From: Fratercula arctica
Taxonomy: Eukaryota > Chordata > Aves > Charadriiformes > Alcidae
Length of the DNA stretch: 64,000 nucleotides
NCBI GenBank assembly: GCA_947846985.1
Contig: CANTUZ010000004.1
Coordinates: forward strand, 46,795,672-46,859,671
Direction of reading: 5' to 3'
The notes beneath the pieces are model-generated. The model was not told the origin of the DNA. It did not search any database and saw only the letters and a list, made by a program, of their open reading frames with translations. Below, piece by piece: positions 27,542 through 38,690 of this stretch (position 1 is the stretch's first letter; each line of letters begins with the position of its first letter). The position numbers and the translations under genes were made by a program.

Positions 27542-27632
27542 TGGGAGGTGTCCCTGTCCATGGCAGGGGGGTTGGAACTAGATGATCTTTAAAGTTCCTT
27601 CCAAACCATTTTATGATTCCATGTTTCTATGA
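27094..27632 (+). mobile_element. CR1 LINE, 5'-truncated 3' end
   Basis: A severely 5'-truncated CR1 insertion on plus, keeping only about the last 540 bp. It begins inside ORF2 at the segment equivalent to RPHLEYCVQLW, carries the ORF2 C-terminus, a short 3' UTR (gtgggaggtgtccctgtcc, then ggttggaactagatgatctt) and ends in decayed octamers, attccatgtttctatga. This is the usual outcome of incomplete target-primed reverse transcription. It is less decayed than the other copies, with one long open frame, so it is probably younger. I could not find a clear target-site duplication, as is usual for CR1. Confidence 0.96.
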
Positions 27633-30600
27633 AATATTTTGTAAACTGTGCAGGCAATGGGGAAGTGGTCTTACTTTCCAATTAGACATCTCTGGCAGCA
27701 GGCAGCCTAAAAAAGCCTAGGCAGCCTTGGCTCAACCTAAAAAAAGATTGTTTACTCTGGAAGCATCTCCATGTGTCCGTCTAAATCATCCTCTGTTCTG
27801 AGCAGGATAATGATATTTAAACTACCCCTGACAGGTGTCTCTTCAAGTTGATTACAAAGACCTTGGTGAAGACTATGCAGCAACCACCCAAGAAGCCTAT
27901 TTTTGTGCTGCATCACCACTATTGTTAGAAAAGGTCCCTGAATATTCAGTGAACCTCTTCTCACACTTTTTTGCTGCAATGTAATCCTAATATTTCTCTT
28001 CCTACCTTGAACTGAACATAGCAAAAATTCATCTGCTTTGTATTTAAAACTATACACATTGGAAGATTGTTGTTCTACCTACTGTGGAAGGCGGAACGTA
28101 AGTCCTTTTCGGCTTACAGTAACCCAGATAGTTCAAGAATCCCTTATACACAATATTTGGTAAAGTTCTTGTTCAAGTTCTTAAGCAGTAGCCAAAAAAA
28201 TGGATGCAGCAGTCTAGTTGCAATCACTCTGGTGTTGTGTGAAGGGGAGTTCACAGAAAAAGGTAACATCCAAGGCTTGACACAAGGTCCTCCTATGAAC
28301 ACATTCCAGAATAAGATTTTTCCTTATTACACTAGTATGGTTAGTCAGATCTGTTACCTGACATTTCATAGATCAGTTATCTTTCCCTTAAACCATTAAG
28401 CAATCCAGAAATGCAACTCACTGTTGCAGGACACCTTAAGGACCGCTTCATTTGTGATATCTAAAGAGAATGCAAGTTTATATGCCTACCAAGAATATTA
28501 TTGTATCTCAAGTTAACATAGATCCTGAAGAGAGTCAAAAGTCACACATCAGGACTTATAAAAAGCTCAAATACTAAGGATGAAGATATAGCTTCCTGAT
28601 GAAGCCTCTTTTTTCTCATTTGCTGAATGGGCACTACATTAAATGACAAGACAGGACAGTTTGCTCATCAAGGCTGCTACTACAAATATTACTAAAGCCT
28701 CTTGACACAAGTTTTTTCTCAGTAGTGGCCTTAGAAAATTATTTAGCCAATCTGACCGCACAATATTTCTAGTGAGAAAAGTCATGTTCTAAATTTTAAG
28801 GACAAGTCACTTCATATCTAGATAGCATGGAGCACAAAAAAATATGTAGATGTGTATATCGATTCAAGTGTTCAATGCTGTGACTTTTAAAGTGTTTGTT
28901 CCTTGAGAGATTCAGGTTATCCAAGTTTCTGTCTTGGATTTTATCCTTAGAATAAGTGTCGTTATGGCTGCTTTTTTGGAAAGCCTCATTATCTTTGCGA
29001 ACAAACATGTATAAGCTCTGTCTACATATGATTGATGGTTCTCAAGTGAAGCTGGATTCACCACCTCCAGAAAACTTAACAAATCAATCTTTCCGTAATT
29101 TTAACATACTGCATTCTCATTGAATTTTAGAAATCTGATAATCTGAATGAAGGAAACTCTATTACCACTGAGAAGAGTAGGTCAATGATACACATGAACT
29201 TCATTCATAACAAAGCCAATTGCTGATGAAAAGGAACCAAACTAGAGATGATTAATTCTTTTTCAGTGGCTAATTTGGTAGTCATGACAATTATTCATAC
29301 CAAAAAGCTACCAGTTTTTAGTATTGTCTTACTTAATTAATCTTAAACCATCTAAGGGGAAATTTCAAAGTCCAGTAAAATCAGCTAGAGGATGCAGTTT
29401 ATAATGGGCCTGTCTATGGGGAAAGCTATTCATTTTAATGTTATGCAACTCATGTGTCGTTTGTCATACTTGGCATTGCCATTTGTTTTTCCTTTGTTGT
29501 TTAGTCAATTTTCAGTTAAACAGACCCTTTTTTATCCAGAAACAAAACTGCTTTGAGATACTAAGCACCCTAAAAGCGTACAATAAGATGTGATCAGCCT
29601 CCTGAGGTGAGCAGCTTATATATTTAAATAGAGAAGTCTTTGTGACTCTCCTTTCCGAAAGGAGGGTAAAGCCCAAATGCCAACTTGAAATGCATGAGTA
29701 GGAGGCAGGCATTTTAACCAAGCAACTCTGTTCCTCTCTGACTTGATGCTATCTGTCATATCAGAGCTATGGGTTCCAATTAAGTTAACATTTCCAGCTC
29801 TCAATCTCTCAGTGTCCTGTGGGGTTTTTTATACATATTACTTCTAACCCTGTGGCAACAGGTCAAATTGGACAGTAGGTCTAAATCACCTCAACCTAAT
29901 AACCCCACATCAATAGCGCCATGAGTTGAAGTTTCAATTACAGGCAAAAATAAAGCAGTTTCTCCTTTCCCTGCTGACCGCTGCTTGTACAAATCAGTTA
30001 TTCCTTTACACACCCTTAGCCCTTGCTTACCTATTGCCCCCTTGGTTCTTCTTCTGTTGCCAGCAGGAGTTTGCTGAAACAGAAGTTAGTCCACTGATTA
30101 TGTACAGATCTGGATTTATCTTTGCCTTTGATATAAATTTCCTCCAAAAGGTCAGATGATTGTTCAAAATCCTCCATTTTCAGGAGTCATTAGATTTAAT
30201 CTAAACTATTCTGTGTGTCCTTATATACAATGTTAAAAAAATTGTTTTAAAATTATTTTGCATTACTAAGAAGAGTGCAAAAGCCTCTTGAAAGCATATT
30301 GTTGGTCTTCAGTTGTCAGTCTCCATTCAAATATTAAAAATTCTATTGGAAATTCAAAAAGACTTCTTCATATATATTAAAGCATCACTGTTGTATGCTA
30401 GAAGTTGGCACAGAAATTGGAGAGAACAGGCAGAACCCCAGTTAACCCCTCAAATTGTTGTTTTGTTTTCTTTTTTAAACTATTTTTAAATAGAAATGAG
30501 AAAATATACTATGAAGGCCTCTAGGTTGAAGAGAAGTAATGAAAAATTCAACACCAGGAGAAGAGAATCAACGGTAGGAAGTCCTACAGGCATTTTGTTA

Positions 30601-32599
30601 TAGAGCAGTTGGCTAACTCAAAGGTGAACAACACACAAGATGTGCAATGAGAATTGGCAAATAGCCCTTCCTATTTGCAGCTTTTACCCTCTCAACTCAC
30701 TGATGAACACTATGCTAGGTTCCAGATAAAACTGAGCATTTCCTTCGTGGCATGTATCCCATAATTCCTATGCTGTTTCTGCCAGGACAATTCTGTCATT
30801 TCAGATACCTTAAGTTTGATCAACTGAAAGGAATACCCACTGTAGAAGGATAATAACCTAATGTGGAGCCTTCTCCCATTCATTAATTCTGTAGTAAAAG
30901 AAATTCAAAGCCAAATCTCCATCATCTCAGCTGCTTTTTTTTTTTTTTATTCCTTTTTAATCAAATAAAGATGACACAGCATATTTAATATAAAGGATGT
31001 TAGTTGCCTCCTGGTGATGCTTCTATATGAGATTAAGGATCTGCCATGCGACTTCTGTGCAGCCCATTAGGATTTTTCAGGTTTAGAAATGGAAAAATTT
31101 TAGGTTGGTAGTGAAAAATGGGAGAATGTGAGAACATATTCCCCATGATCCACCAGAGTAACCATGAAGTCCCATCCAGACAGTAATAACCATTCATATT
31201 GTCTTGAGCTGAATAGTAAGAGACAATCATCTTTGTCATTTTCCATGTCAGGAGGCATGCCTGTCTCTTTTTCAGTGTATTCTAAGTTTTCCTCTGTTCC
31301 AACAAATTCCATATAGACAAAACTTGTTCTCTTTCATTGCGAACGCTGATACTTTTGGCAATGTCAGGCAGAAGATCAATGAGGTTAACGTACTATGAAA
31401 GAACCAAGCTAGGAAGAGAGTAAAGTGCTAGGGAACTTGCACTTAAAATATTTCACTATCTTCTATCTTCTTCTAACTATTCCATCTGGGGGCAAACAAA
31501 ATAAAAGTAACAGAGAAGGAAGAAAAAGGGGGAAATCCAAATGAAGACTAGACTTTTTTGTTTGATTTTTAAAAAGGGGACAGGGGAACAAACTGCTGAA
31601 AATCTGAAAATTTGTTTTGAATCATTTTTTTCCATAGAGAACATGCATTCTATTTTAACCAGCCCAACTCTCTACTTTAAAAAGGCTTTAGATGCTTAAG
31701 CTTGTCAGAAGAAAAAAGAAACTGAGTTTATGAGAAAGACTCAGTTGAAAACCAGATGGCTTCTGCAACAGTGAATAGATTGAAAACTGTGCTGGGAGTG
31801 AACAGCTCCATAGATTAGGCAAGAAGTTTGAGAGATCTTCTGAAAGAACACAACAAGAGCCATGATTCAAAACATTTACAGGGTTTTTATTACAACATAT
31901 AATTGACTGAAATATATCATGATTTATTTCACGATGCCTTATAGTTAGTACATTTTCTGAAATTACAACAGAATGGAAATAAAACAAACATTCTTTTAGA
32001 TTGGAATGTGGCATTTTTTCAAGAACTGATTAAAGTTTGCATTTAAAATCTTTTTCAACTAAAAGTTGTGCTTTCCTGAAGGGAAAATTCTGTACAAAAA
32101 AGTAATTATTTACTAATGAGATTTCATGTTTAAATAAAGAACAAAAAAAAAAAGCTTTTCACCATTTTGGTTTTCCCTACAGCATCTATAGGTTTAATTT
32201 AATTTTTTTTTCCTTCTTTTTCTTCTGAGGAAGGAGAGAAGAAGGTGGTGGAGGTGGAGAGGCAAAGTAGAAAACATAAAATATAAAATTGAACTAGTTT
32301 AAATTTCTGGGGAATTAAAATATTTATACAAGGAAAAAATTCACAGAGGAAAGTAGAAAAGTACCAAAGAAAAGTACCCAAACAATCAGTTACTCTGATC
32401 TTTCTAAAGGTTTTGATTTTAATATTGTGGACCTATAGTTATGAACACAGTTATAAGACCCTGCAAAATATAAAAGGAGCTAGATGGTAAGTGCTCCGTA
32501 TTTTCCTTGGGTTGGCATATGGGTTTCCAATTACGCAGAACTAGAAAGATGATCATGTGAAAAACAGCAGCAATGAGAAAACCCCAGGGGACACCCTTG

Positions 32600-33110
32600 A
32601 GTGCCTGCTACATCCATTCTTGAGTTTATACGCTCTGTCGGGAAGATGCACGTGATTTTTAGCCATTTCTCTTTTTAGTTTTCCCACATAAAGAAATACA
32701 GTTTTTCAATCTTTAAAGATTTTTTTTCCGCTTAATCACTGCCGCGGCATCAACTCTGAGAATATCTGTTGGGATGGCCATTTTTAGACTGCCCTCTGCA
32801 TTTCTACCAGTAATTCTTTAAGACAATTGTCAAAGACATTTTTATTTAAAGCCTAAACATGATGGCAGCATGGCTTAAATAGAAAGAGAATTTCACCGTC
32901 AAAGAGAATGAAAGAGAATTTCAAACCATCTACCCCACCCTCCAAAGCTGAATCACATCTTTTATGAGACCAGGGAAAGTCTAACATCAGCTTTTGAGAG
33001 CTTGAAGGACAAAATGTTGTTGATTTGGCCCTTTATCTGGGGGTGAACTTTCTTCATAGCTCAGCACTGTATAGAAAAATAAACAAAACTGAAACATAAA
33101 ACAGAAAAAG
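32600..33110. promoter_or_regulatory. Possible conserved regulatory element
   Basis: Includes the perfect palindrome tgccgcggca (32740-32749, two CpGs in AT-rich DNA), the MEF2/SRF-like ggccatttttag, and three copies of aaagagaat (32883, 32901, 32911), two of which extend to aaagagaatttca. No gene found here. Confidence 0.25.
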
Positions 33111-33418
33111 CGGATGAGGAAGAAAATCATTGCTTTTTAACAACAAATAAGTAAGCGCACACTATAACACCTAATAAATTAACACCAGTGTCACTGAAAA
33201 ATAAAAATAACATTTTCAAAGGACAGCTTGTCATGTTCTCATGACTCAGGGACTGTCGTTTGTTTTTCCCCTTTCTACTCCCCCCTTTAATTAATACATT
33301 TACTTCCAAATAAGATCGGAGCATTAGGAAAATGTCACACCATATGTGTGTTTATTTTTGCTCAAGTAATTATAATGGTGTAGGATCTCTCTTTTCCTTT
33401 CTTCGCTTGCTGAGACAG

Positions 33419-33591
33419 AATGTTCCTTCAGAGGATAGAACAGCCTCAAAGCAGCTGCTGCGACATCTGAGGCAGAGAAAAAGTCAAAACTCTTTTCCTT
33501 GTGTATGCAATGACCTTTACGAGCGAGTGAGGGAGTCCTTCCTCCAGGTGCTCTCCCCGCAAGCTTTGGAGGAATCTGCCTATGGCAGCAG
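33419..33591 (+). other. Candidate exon-like open segment
   Basis: A pyrimidine-rich stretch (ctctcttttcctttcttcgc) and AG at 33417-33418 precede a segment open in one frame (it contains SEDRTASKQLLRHLRQRKSQ and later CNDLYERVRESFLQ). Possible donors are CCAG|gtgctc after 33547, which would give a 129-bp exon, and GCAG|gtacaa after 33591. The residue mix is hydrophilic and protein-like and the block is richer in CpG than its surroundings. No family recognised; a conserved non-coding block is an equally good explanation. The frame stays open to 33643. Confidence 0.2.
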
Positions 33592-36559
33592 GTACAAAAG
33601 AGGTCTCATACAGTCGGATGCAAAACCCCAACACGACAGATAGCACCTCTGTGAATGCATTTTGAAATGAATGCCTGGTACCTTATGCACTTGAGCATGG
33701 CAAGCCTCCACACACTAACCGCTCTTGTGGAGAAAAAGCTACTAGTATTTTTACAATAATAAGTCAGTCTAAATTCCATCTAAGCAATCTGGTTGACTTG
33801 GAAGCAAACCATTGCAAGCTCTAGCCCAAAAAGACTGCCGTCTTGGACTGGGATGGTAGAAGCAGCTTCCTTAAAGTTTCTGGAGTATAATTTTCTTCTT
33901 CACTGGTGAATATTTCTTTTTTATCTTCACAGCGAGTTCTGATGTTTTCTGAGTGGTCAGATGTTTGTGGATGTTTTTCTATTATTATTTCTGTAATCTT
34001 ACTACAGTTCCTAACACAATATCATACTCCAGTATGATTGTCCATTGTCCAGAAACCTCTCTCCTAGAAGAGAGAGATGATGTAGAAGTCGCCTAGGGTT
34101 TTCTTATTCCTATTGGTTTTTACCGGTCAAGATGGTGTCAAAACATGGAAAATATCTTATATGGAACAATAGCATGTGATGATTTTGTGATCTAGACATA
34201 AATTGAAATATTCTTGCCATCAAGTTGGACATTTCAGATGCTGGATGATTTTAAAGGTCTTCAGAATATCTGTGACGCTTTCTGCAGTTTTAGCCTTTCA
34301 TACCTATAGTACTTCCATTCTCAGCAGACTGACATTCGCAGAGCTGAGACAGCAGCAAGAGATACCAGAAATAAAAACCAAAAACTTCAATCGGGGCTAC
34401 TTATTCTAGACACTGTAGGGATGGACAGTACAGACAAAATATGGACCGAAGAACTTTCCTTTCTCTTTAAGACACAAATAAAGAGTTCTTATAACCAAAG
34501 CAAAACTGCACAGAAGCTGTAGTCTTGTCCTTTCTGTATCCACTACTAAATATGTGGGATGCTGCTGTCCATTTGGGTTTTGATTCTGTTTTCTAAAAGT
34601 TTTGTTTCATTCCAGTGCAACAGATCATGATGATGAGAAGCAGAATTTAGACTTAAGGCCTTTTTCACTCTCATACCTATTTACCCACAATAGTCCCAAT
34701 GGCGTAACTAATATGAGCATTCTATCTGAAATAGATTTTACTTCATTTCTGTGGGTAAAGGAATGAGAGGTTTAATATACTCAGTTGAGGATTTTCTACT
34801 TAGTTGTTTTAAACTGTTGTTTAGGTAATAAAATTCTCTGTAGTTATTCAGCTGTCTCAGAGTTCATTTCCTTGAGGTCAAGATTCAAAAGTCCTAATAT
34901 TATTGTAATCTATATTCCATTATTAGGGGTAGCTGAGGAAGTTTCTTATTTGCCTGGTTTTTTTCTTAATCTATCTTCAAAGATAAGGCAACATTATGGG
35001 ATATTAGGATCCACTTCTGACAATCTTAACCTGAATAGTGCAGGAATTAGAGACTTCTTGGGGGTTTCCTACCTCTTGCAGCTATTTACTTGTACATGGT
35101 TAACCCGTTCTGAGGCAGATCCTTCCCAAGCACAGTGGTCTCCAAGGATCCAGTGGATTCACAATAGAAATGCAACGGTCACACTCACTGTATTCAATAA
35201 AGAGTTGCTAAAGTAGGTTCCCTTGGGCTGAGGAACCACAAATCCTTCTTGAGACCCAACACAACTACAAATCAGCACTAGCCTTTTACCTCTGCCTCAG
35301 TGCACAAGAGTCCATCAAATTCTGGCTTTGGGAAGAAGCTGGTTCTGCTTGCTAGGACACTGCAGTGGTAAGAAAAGGCTAAAGTCTTCCACAGATGCCC
35401 TCCAAAACAGAAATTTCCTGATGAAAGAATTATACCCTGTTGCTCACAGAGATCATCAGGGAGAACTTCACCAGGTCCTCCATCTGTCTTCTCTGGCTGA
35501 GTGACCAACAACCAAGCAGTACATCTTCACCACCATGGATGAAAGCCAGGGACTCCTTGATGTATCAATAACACCTCAGCTTGTATACCTAAAACAACTG
35601 AGGACCTTAGAAGGCATTTAGATTACTGTTTCACCATCTTCCCTGCAGAAGAACATAACACGCAAGATCTATGGATGGGTAGGAGGAGTTGCTAATAGAT
35701 GGTTGCAGATGCAACACCATCCATTACATGTGGACTGATGCCTAGTTAGGAAGCATGTGTCCAAACTGGCTGCTCTACTCTTAGCTGTGAGAGCACCATT
35801 GCTAAAATACAAGGCATGGCTAAGCTGGTGAGCTGCTGCTTCCTTTCTAAGGTAGGAAATCTGTTTGGTTGCCTGTCTTACAACTCCCTTCTCTAAAAAA
35901 TAACAGGCAACAAGACTAACAGACAAAAGTTCAAATAATAATCTGTCTATGTCTCTCATTAGGCAGACCACTGAGATGCTTTAAAAAGCTGGTCCTGAAA
36001 TGTGATATCAGATAGACTGTCACATCATGGTGCATCAAGTGGAAAAACAAATGGTTATTTACATGCTTTTTAACAAAGCCCTCTTAAGAGATCACAATCA
36101 AGTCATGGTGGCCTAAGAAGTCCTTGTCTAGCAGCAAACAATAATTTACCTTGTAGAACATGATCATAGCTCACACTGATTATATGATTCAGTACTTTCA
36201 GGGACATGTGAGCAATCACACTTGGTAAAGTGCTGCAGCTACCAGACAGTGTACATCTGGGGACTTTCGGTAGATCCTGACTCATACTTGTGTTTTACAA
36301 AAAAAAAAAAGGTTCTTTGGGTTCAAAGCTCTTTGATCTGGCACTGCTGACTGAGGGAGAAAGGGGTCATTTCATAGAATCATAGAATCATAGAATAGTT
36401 TGGGTTGGAAGGGACCTTTAAAGGTCATCTAGGCAACCTCCCCTGTAACGAGCAGGGACATCTTCAACTAGATCAGTGACATCTTCAACTAGAGCCCAGA
36501 CCAACTTGACCAAGCTGAATGTTTCCAGGGATGGCACCCTCTCTGTGAAACCTGTTCCA

Positions 36560-37245
36560 GTGTTTCACCACCCTCATTGTAAAACATTTCTTCCTTCTAT
36601 CTAGTCTAAATCTACCTTGTTTTAGTTTAGAAACGTTACCCCTTGTCCTGTCACAACAGACCCTGCTAAAAAGTTTGTCCCCATCTTTCTTATAACCCCC
36701 CCCTTTAAGTACTGAAAGGCCACAGTAAGGTGTCTGTGGACCCTTCTCTTCTCCAGGCTGAACAACGCCAACTCTTTCAGCTTGTCCTTACAGGAGAGGC
36801 GCTCCATCTCTCTGATCATTTTTGTGGCCCACTTCTGGACCCTCTTGAGCAGATCTATATCTTTCTTGTGCTGAGCTCCAGAGCTGGACGCAGTACTCCA
36901 GGTGGAGTCTCATCAGAGCAGAGTAGAGGGGCAGAATCACCTCCCTTGACCTACTGGCCATGCTTCTTTTGATGCAACCCAGGATACAGTTGGCCTTCTG
37001 GGCTGTGAGTGCACATTGTTGGGTCATGTCCATCTTTTCACCCACCAGTACCCCCAAGTTCTTCTTGGCAGGGCTGCTCTAAATCCCTTCATCTGACAGG
37101 CTGTAGTGATACTGGGGATTGCCCCAATGGAGATTCAGGACCTTGTGCTTGGCCTTGTTGAACTTCATGAGGTTCACAGGGGCTCACTTCTCAAGTTTGT
37201 CCAGGTCCCTCTGGATGGCATCCCGTCCATCAGCAGGTAAAGACT
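36560..37245 (-). pseudogene. CR1 ORF2 reverse transcriptase C-terminal remnant
   Basis: Minus-strand remnant of the end of CR1 ORF2, after the RT palm. It starts near 37245 with GRDAIQRDL-like sequence, runs through LMKFNKAKH and then (36788-37057) CALTAQKANCILGC, REVILPLYSALM and HLEYCVQLW. A frameshift near 36870 moves the homology to another frame, where [25 protein letters not shown] and VAFQYLKGG follow (36622-36819). Stops accumulate towards the 3' end. The expected RT catalytic block with the F(A)DD motif is missing because the preceding deletion removed it. The same C-terminal module occurs on plus at 27.1-27.5 kb in a separate copy. Confidence 0.92.
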
Positions 37246-37261
37246 TTCTCTTTAAGAAAGT

Positions 37262-38672
37262 AAGAAATTAATTGGAGGAAGTCCACGGTTCCAGTCACCA
37301 GGGACTTCATCTGACTGCTGTGACTTTTCAAATATGGAGAGTGGCTCAGCAACCACATCAGCCAATTCCCACAGGACTCTGGGATGCATCTTGTCAGGTC
37401 CCACAGACTTCCGTATGTTCAGGTTCCTCAGGTGGTAATGAACCTGATCTTCTCTTACAGTGGGAGGGATTTTGCTCCCCTAGTCCCCATCTTGTGGTCC
37501 ATCCACTCTAGAAGTGTGGGAAGAGAGGTTGCTAGTGAAGACTGAGGCAAAAAAGTTGTTGAGCACCTCCACCTTCTCCTCATCCGTTGTTTTAAGTTTG
37601 CCAGTCTTGCTCATTAGGAGATGTAGTCTTGCTTTGACCTTCCTTTTCTGGCTGACATACCTGTAGGAGCCCCTCTTACTATTCTTTGCATCCCTCACTC
37701 TAGATGCCTATAGATGTCCCTCGTGTTCAGGTCCTTGGCCTTCCTAACCCCATCCCTACACAACCAGGCAGTGTCCCTAGACTCTTCCCAGGATACCCGT
37801 GCCTGCTTCCACTGCCTGTGTATTTCTTTCTTGCCCTTTAGTTTGACCAGCAGGTCTCAACTCAGTCATGCAGGTCTCTCTCCTTGCTTTCCTGATTTCT
37901 TACACCTGGCGATTGAGAGCTCTTGTGCTCTATGGAAAGTGTCCTTAAAGATCTGCCAGCTCTGTTCTGTTCCCTTGTCCCTGAGGCCAGTTTCCCAGGG
38001 GGTCCTATTGACTAACTCCTTGAACAGCTGGGAGTTTGCTTTCCTAAAATTCAGGGTCCTGACTTTACTCTTTGCCTGACCCATATCCCTCAGGACTGTG
38101 ATCCACTATTGCATGATCACTGCAGACCAGGCTGCCTCCATTCTTGATGTCACTGACTAGCTCACTTGCGTTGGTGATCAACTGGTCCAGTATTGCATCT
38201 CCTCTGGTAGGGCTGTCTATTACCTGGCTTGAGAAGTTCTTCTCAATGCATTCCAGGAGTCTCTTGGATTGCCTACAGCTCACCGTGCTATTTTTCCATC
38301 AGACGTTGGGGTGGTTGAAGTCCCCCAGCAGGATGAGAGTCTGCGAGTGTGATGGCTCCTGTAGCTGGAGTAAGAAGGCTTCGTCAATAGGCTCCCCTTG
38401 ATTGGGCAGCCACAAGGCTCCCTTTAGTGCCTTGGTCTCTAATTCTTACCCATAAGCTTTCAACCTGTTCATGGCTATTCCTCAGGGACAACTCTTCACA
38501 CTCTATCCGTTTCGTGACGTAGAGGGTAATGCCTCCACTCCTCCTTCCTCTCCTGTCCCTTCTGAACAGCCTGTAGCCATTGATAGCTGCACTCCAGTCA
38601 TGGGATTTGTCCCACCAGATTTCAGTAATAACAACTAGGTCATAGCTTTCTAGCAGCATTGTGGCTTCCAAC
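37262..38672 (-). pseudogene. CR1 ORF2 endonuclease and linker remnant
   Basis: Minus-strand remnants of the CR1 ORF2 endonuclease (EN). The piece at 38384-38671 contains ITEIWWDKSHDW, the EN segment with the catalytic glutamate. The piece around 38314-38325 encodes GDFN, followed by HPNV, the EN metal/catalytic motif. The piece near 38113-38121 encodes SDH, the C-terminal catalytic histidine motif. Then follow a linker (37866-38084) and a segment with NNFFASVFTS (37480-37698), which normally leads into the reverse transcriptase. A stop follows, but homology continues as [13 protein letters not shown] and [20 protein letters not shown] sequence down to about 37262. The pieces sit in different frames with stops between them, so no functional protein is made. 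In an active element this domain nicks target DNA to prime reverse transcription. Confidence 0.92.
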
Positions 38673-38690
38673 TCTGAGGAAGGTGGCTTC

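Larger units (their letters stand above)
27633..36372. other. Non-coding; no confirmed gene
   Basis: Includes the motif-rich stretch at 32.6-33.1 kb and the exon-like segment at 33.4 kb. The plus frame at 34785-35216 (143 codons) is open but unrecognised and shows no exon borders. Confidence 0.65.
36373..38690 (-). mobile_element. CR1 LINE, internally deleted, 5'-truncated copy
   Basis: This is a chicken-repeat-1 class non-LTR retrotransposon read on the minus strand. Its 3' end lies at the low-coordinate side, where three catagaat octamers (minus-strand ATTCTATG) begin at 36373, followed by the typical gtttgggttggaaggga tail. Going up in coordinate come a 3' UTR, the ORF2 C-terminal region, a deletion scar near 37240-37270, the EN-RT linker, and the apurinic-type endonuclease. 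Homology ends near 38680-38690, just upstream of a LEATM-like start of the endonuclease, so the 5' end and ORF1 are missing. A 21-bp direct duplication of gacatcttcaactaga lies in the 3' UTR (36457-36493). Many stops and frameshifts show it is dead. Family assignment is confident; subfamily is not resolved. The right-hand border is approximate. Confidence 0.95.
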
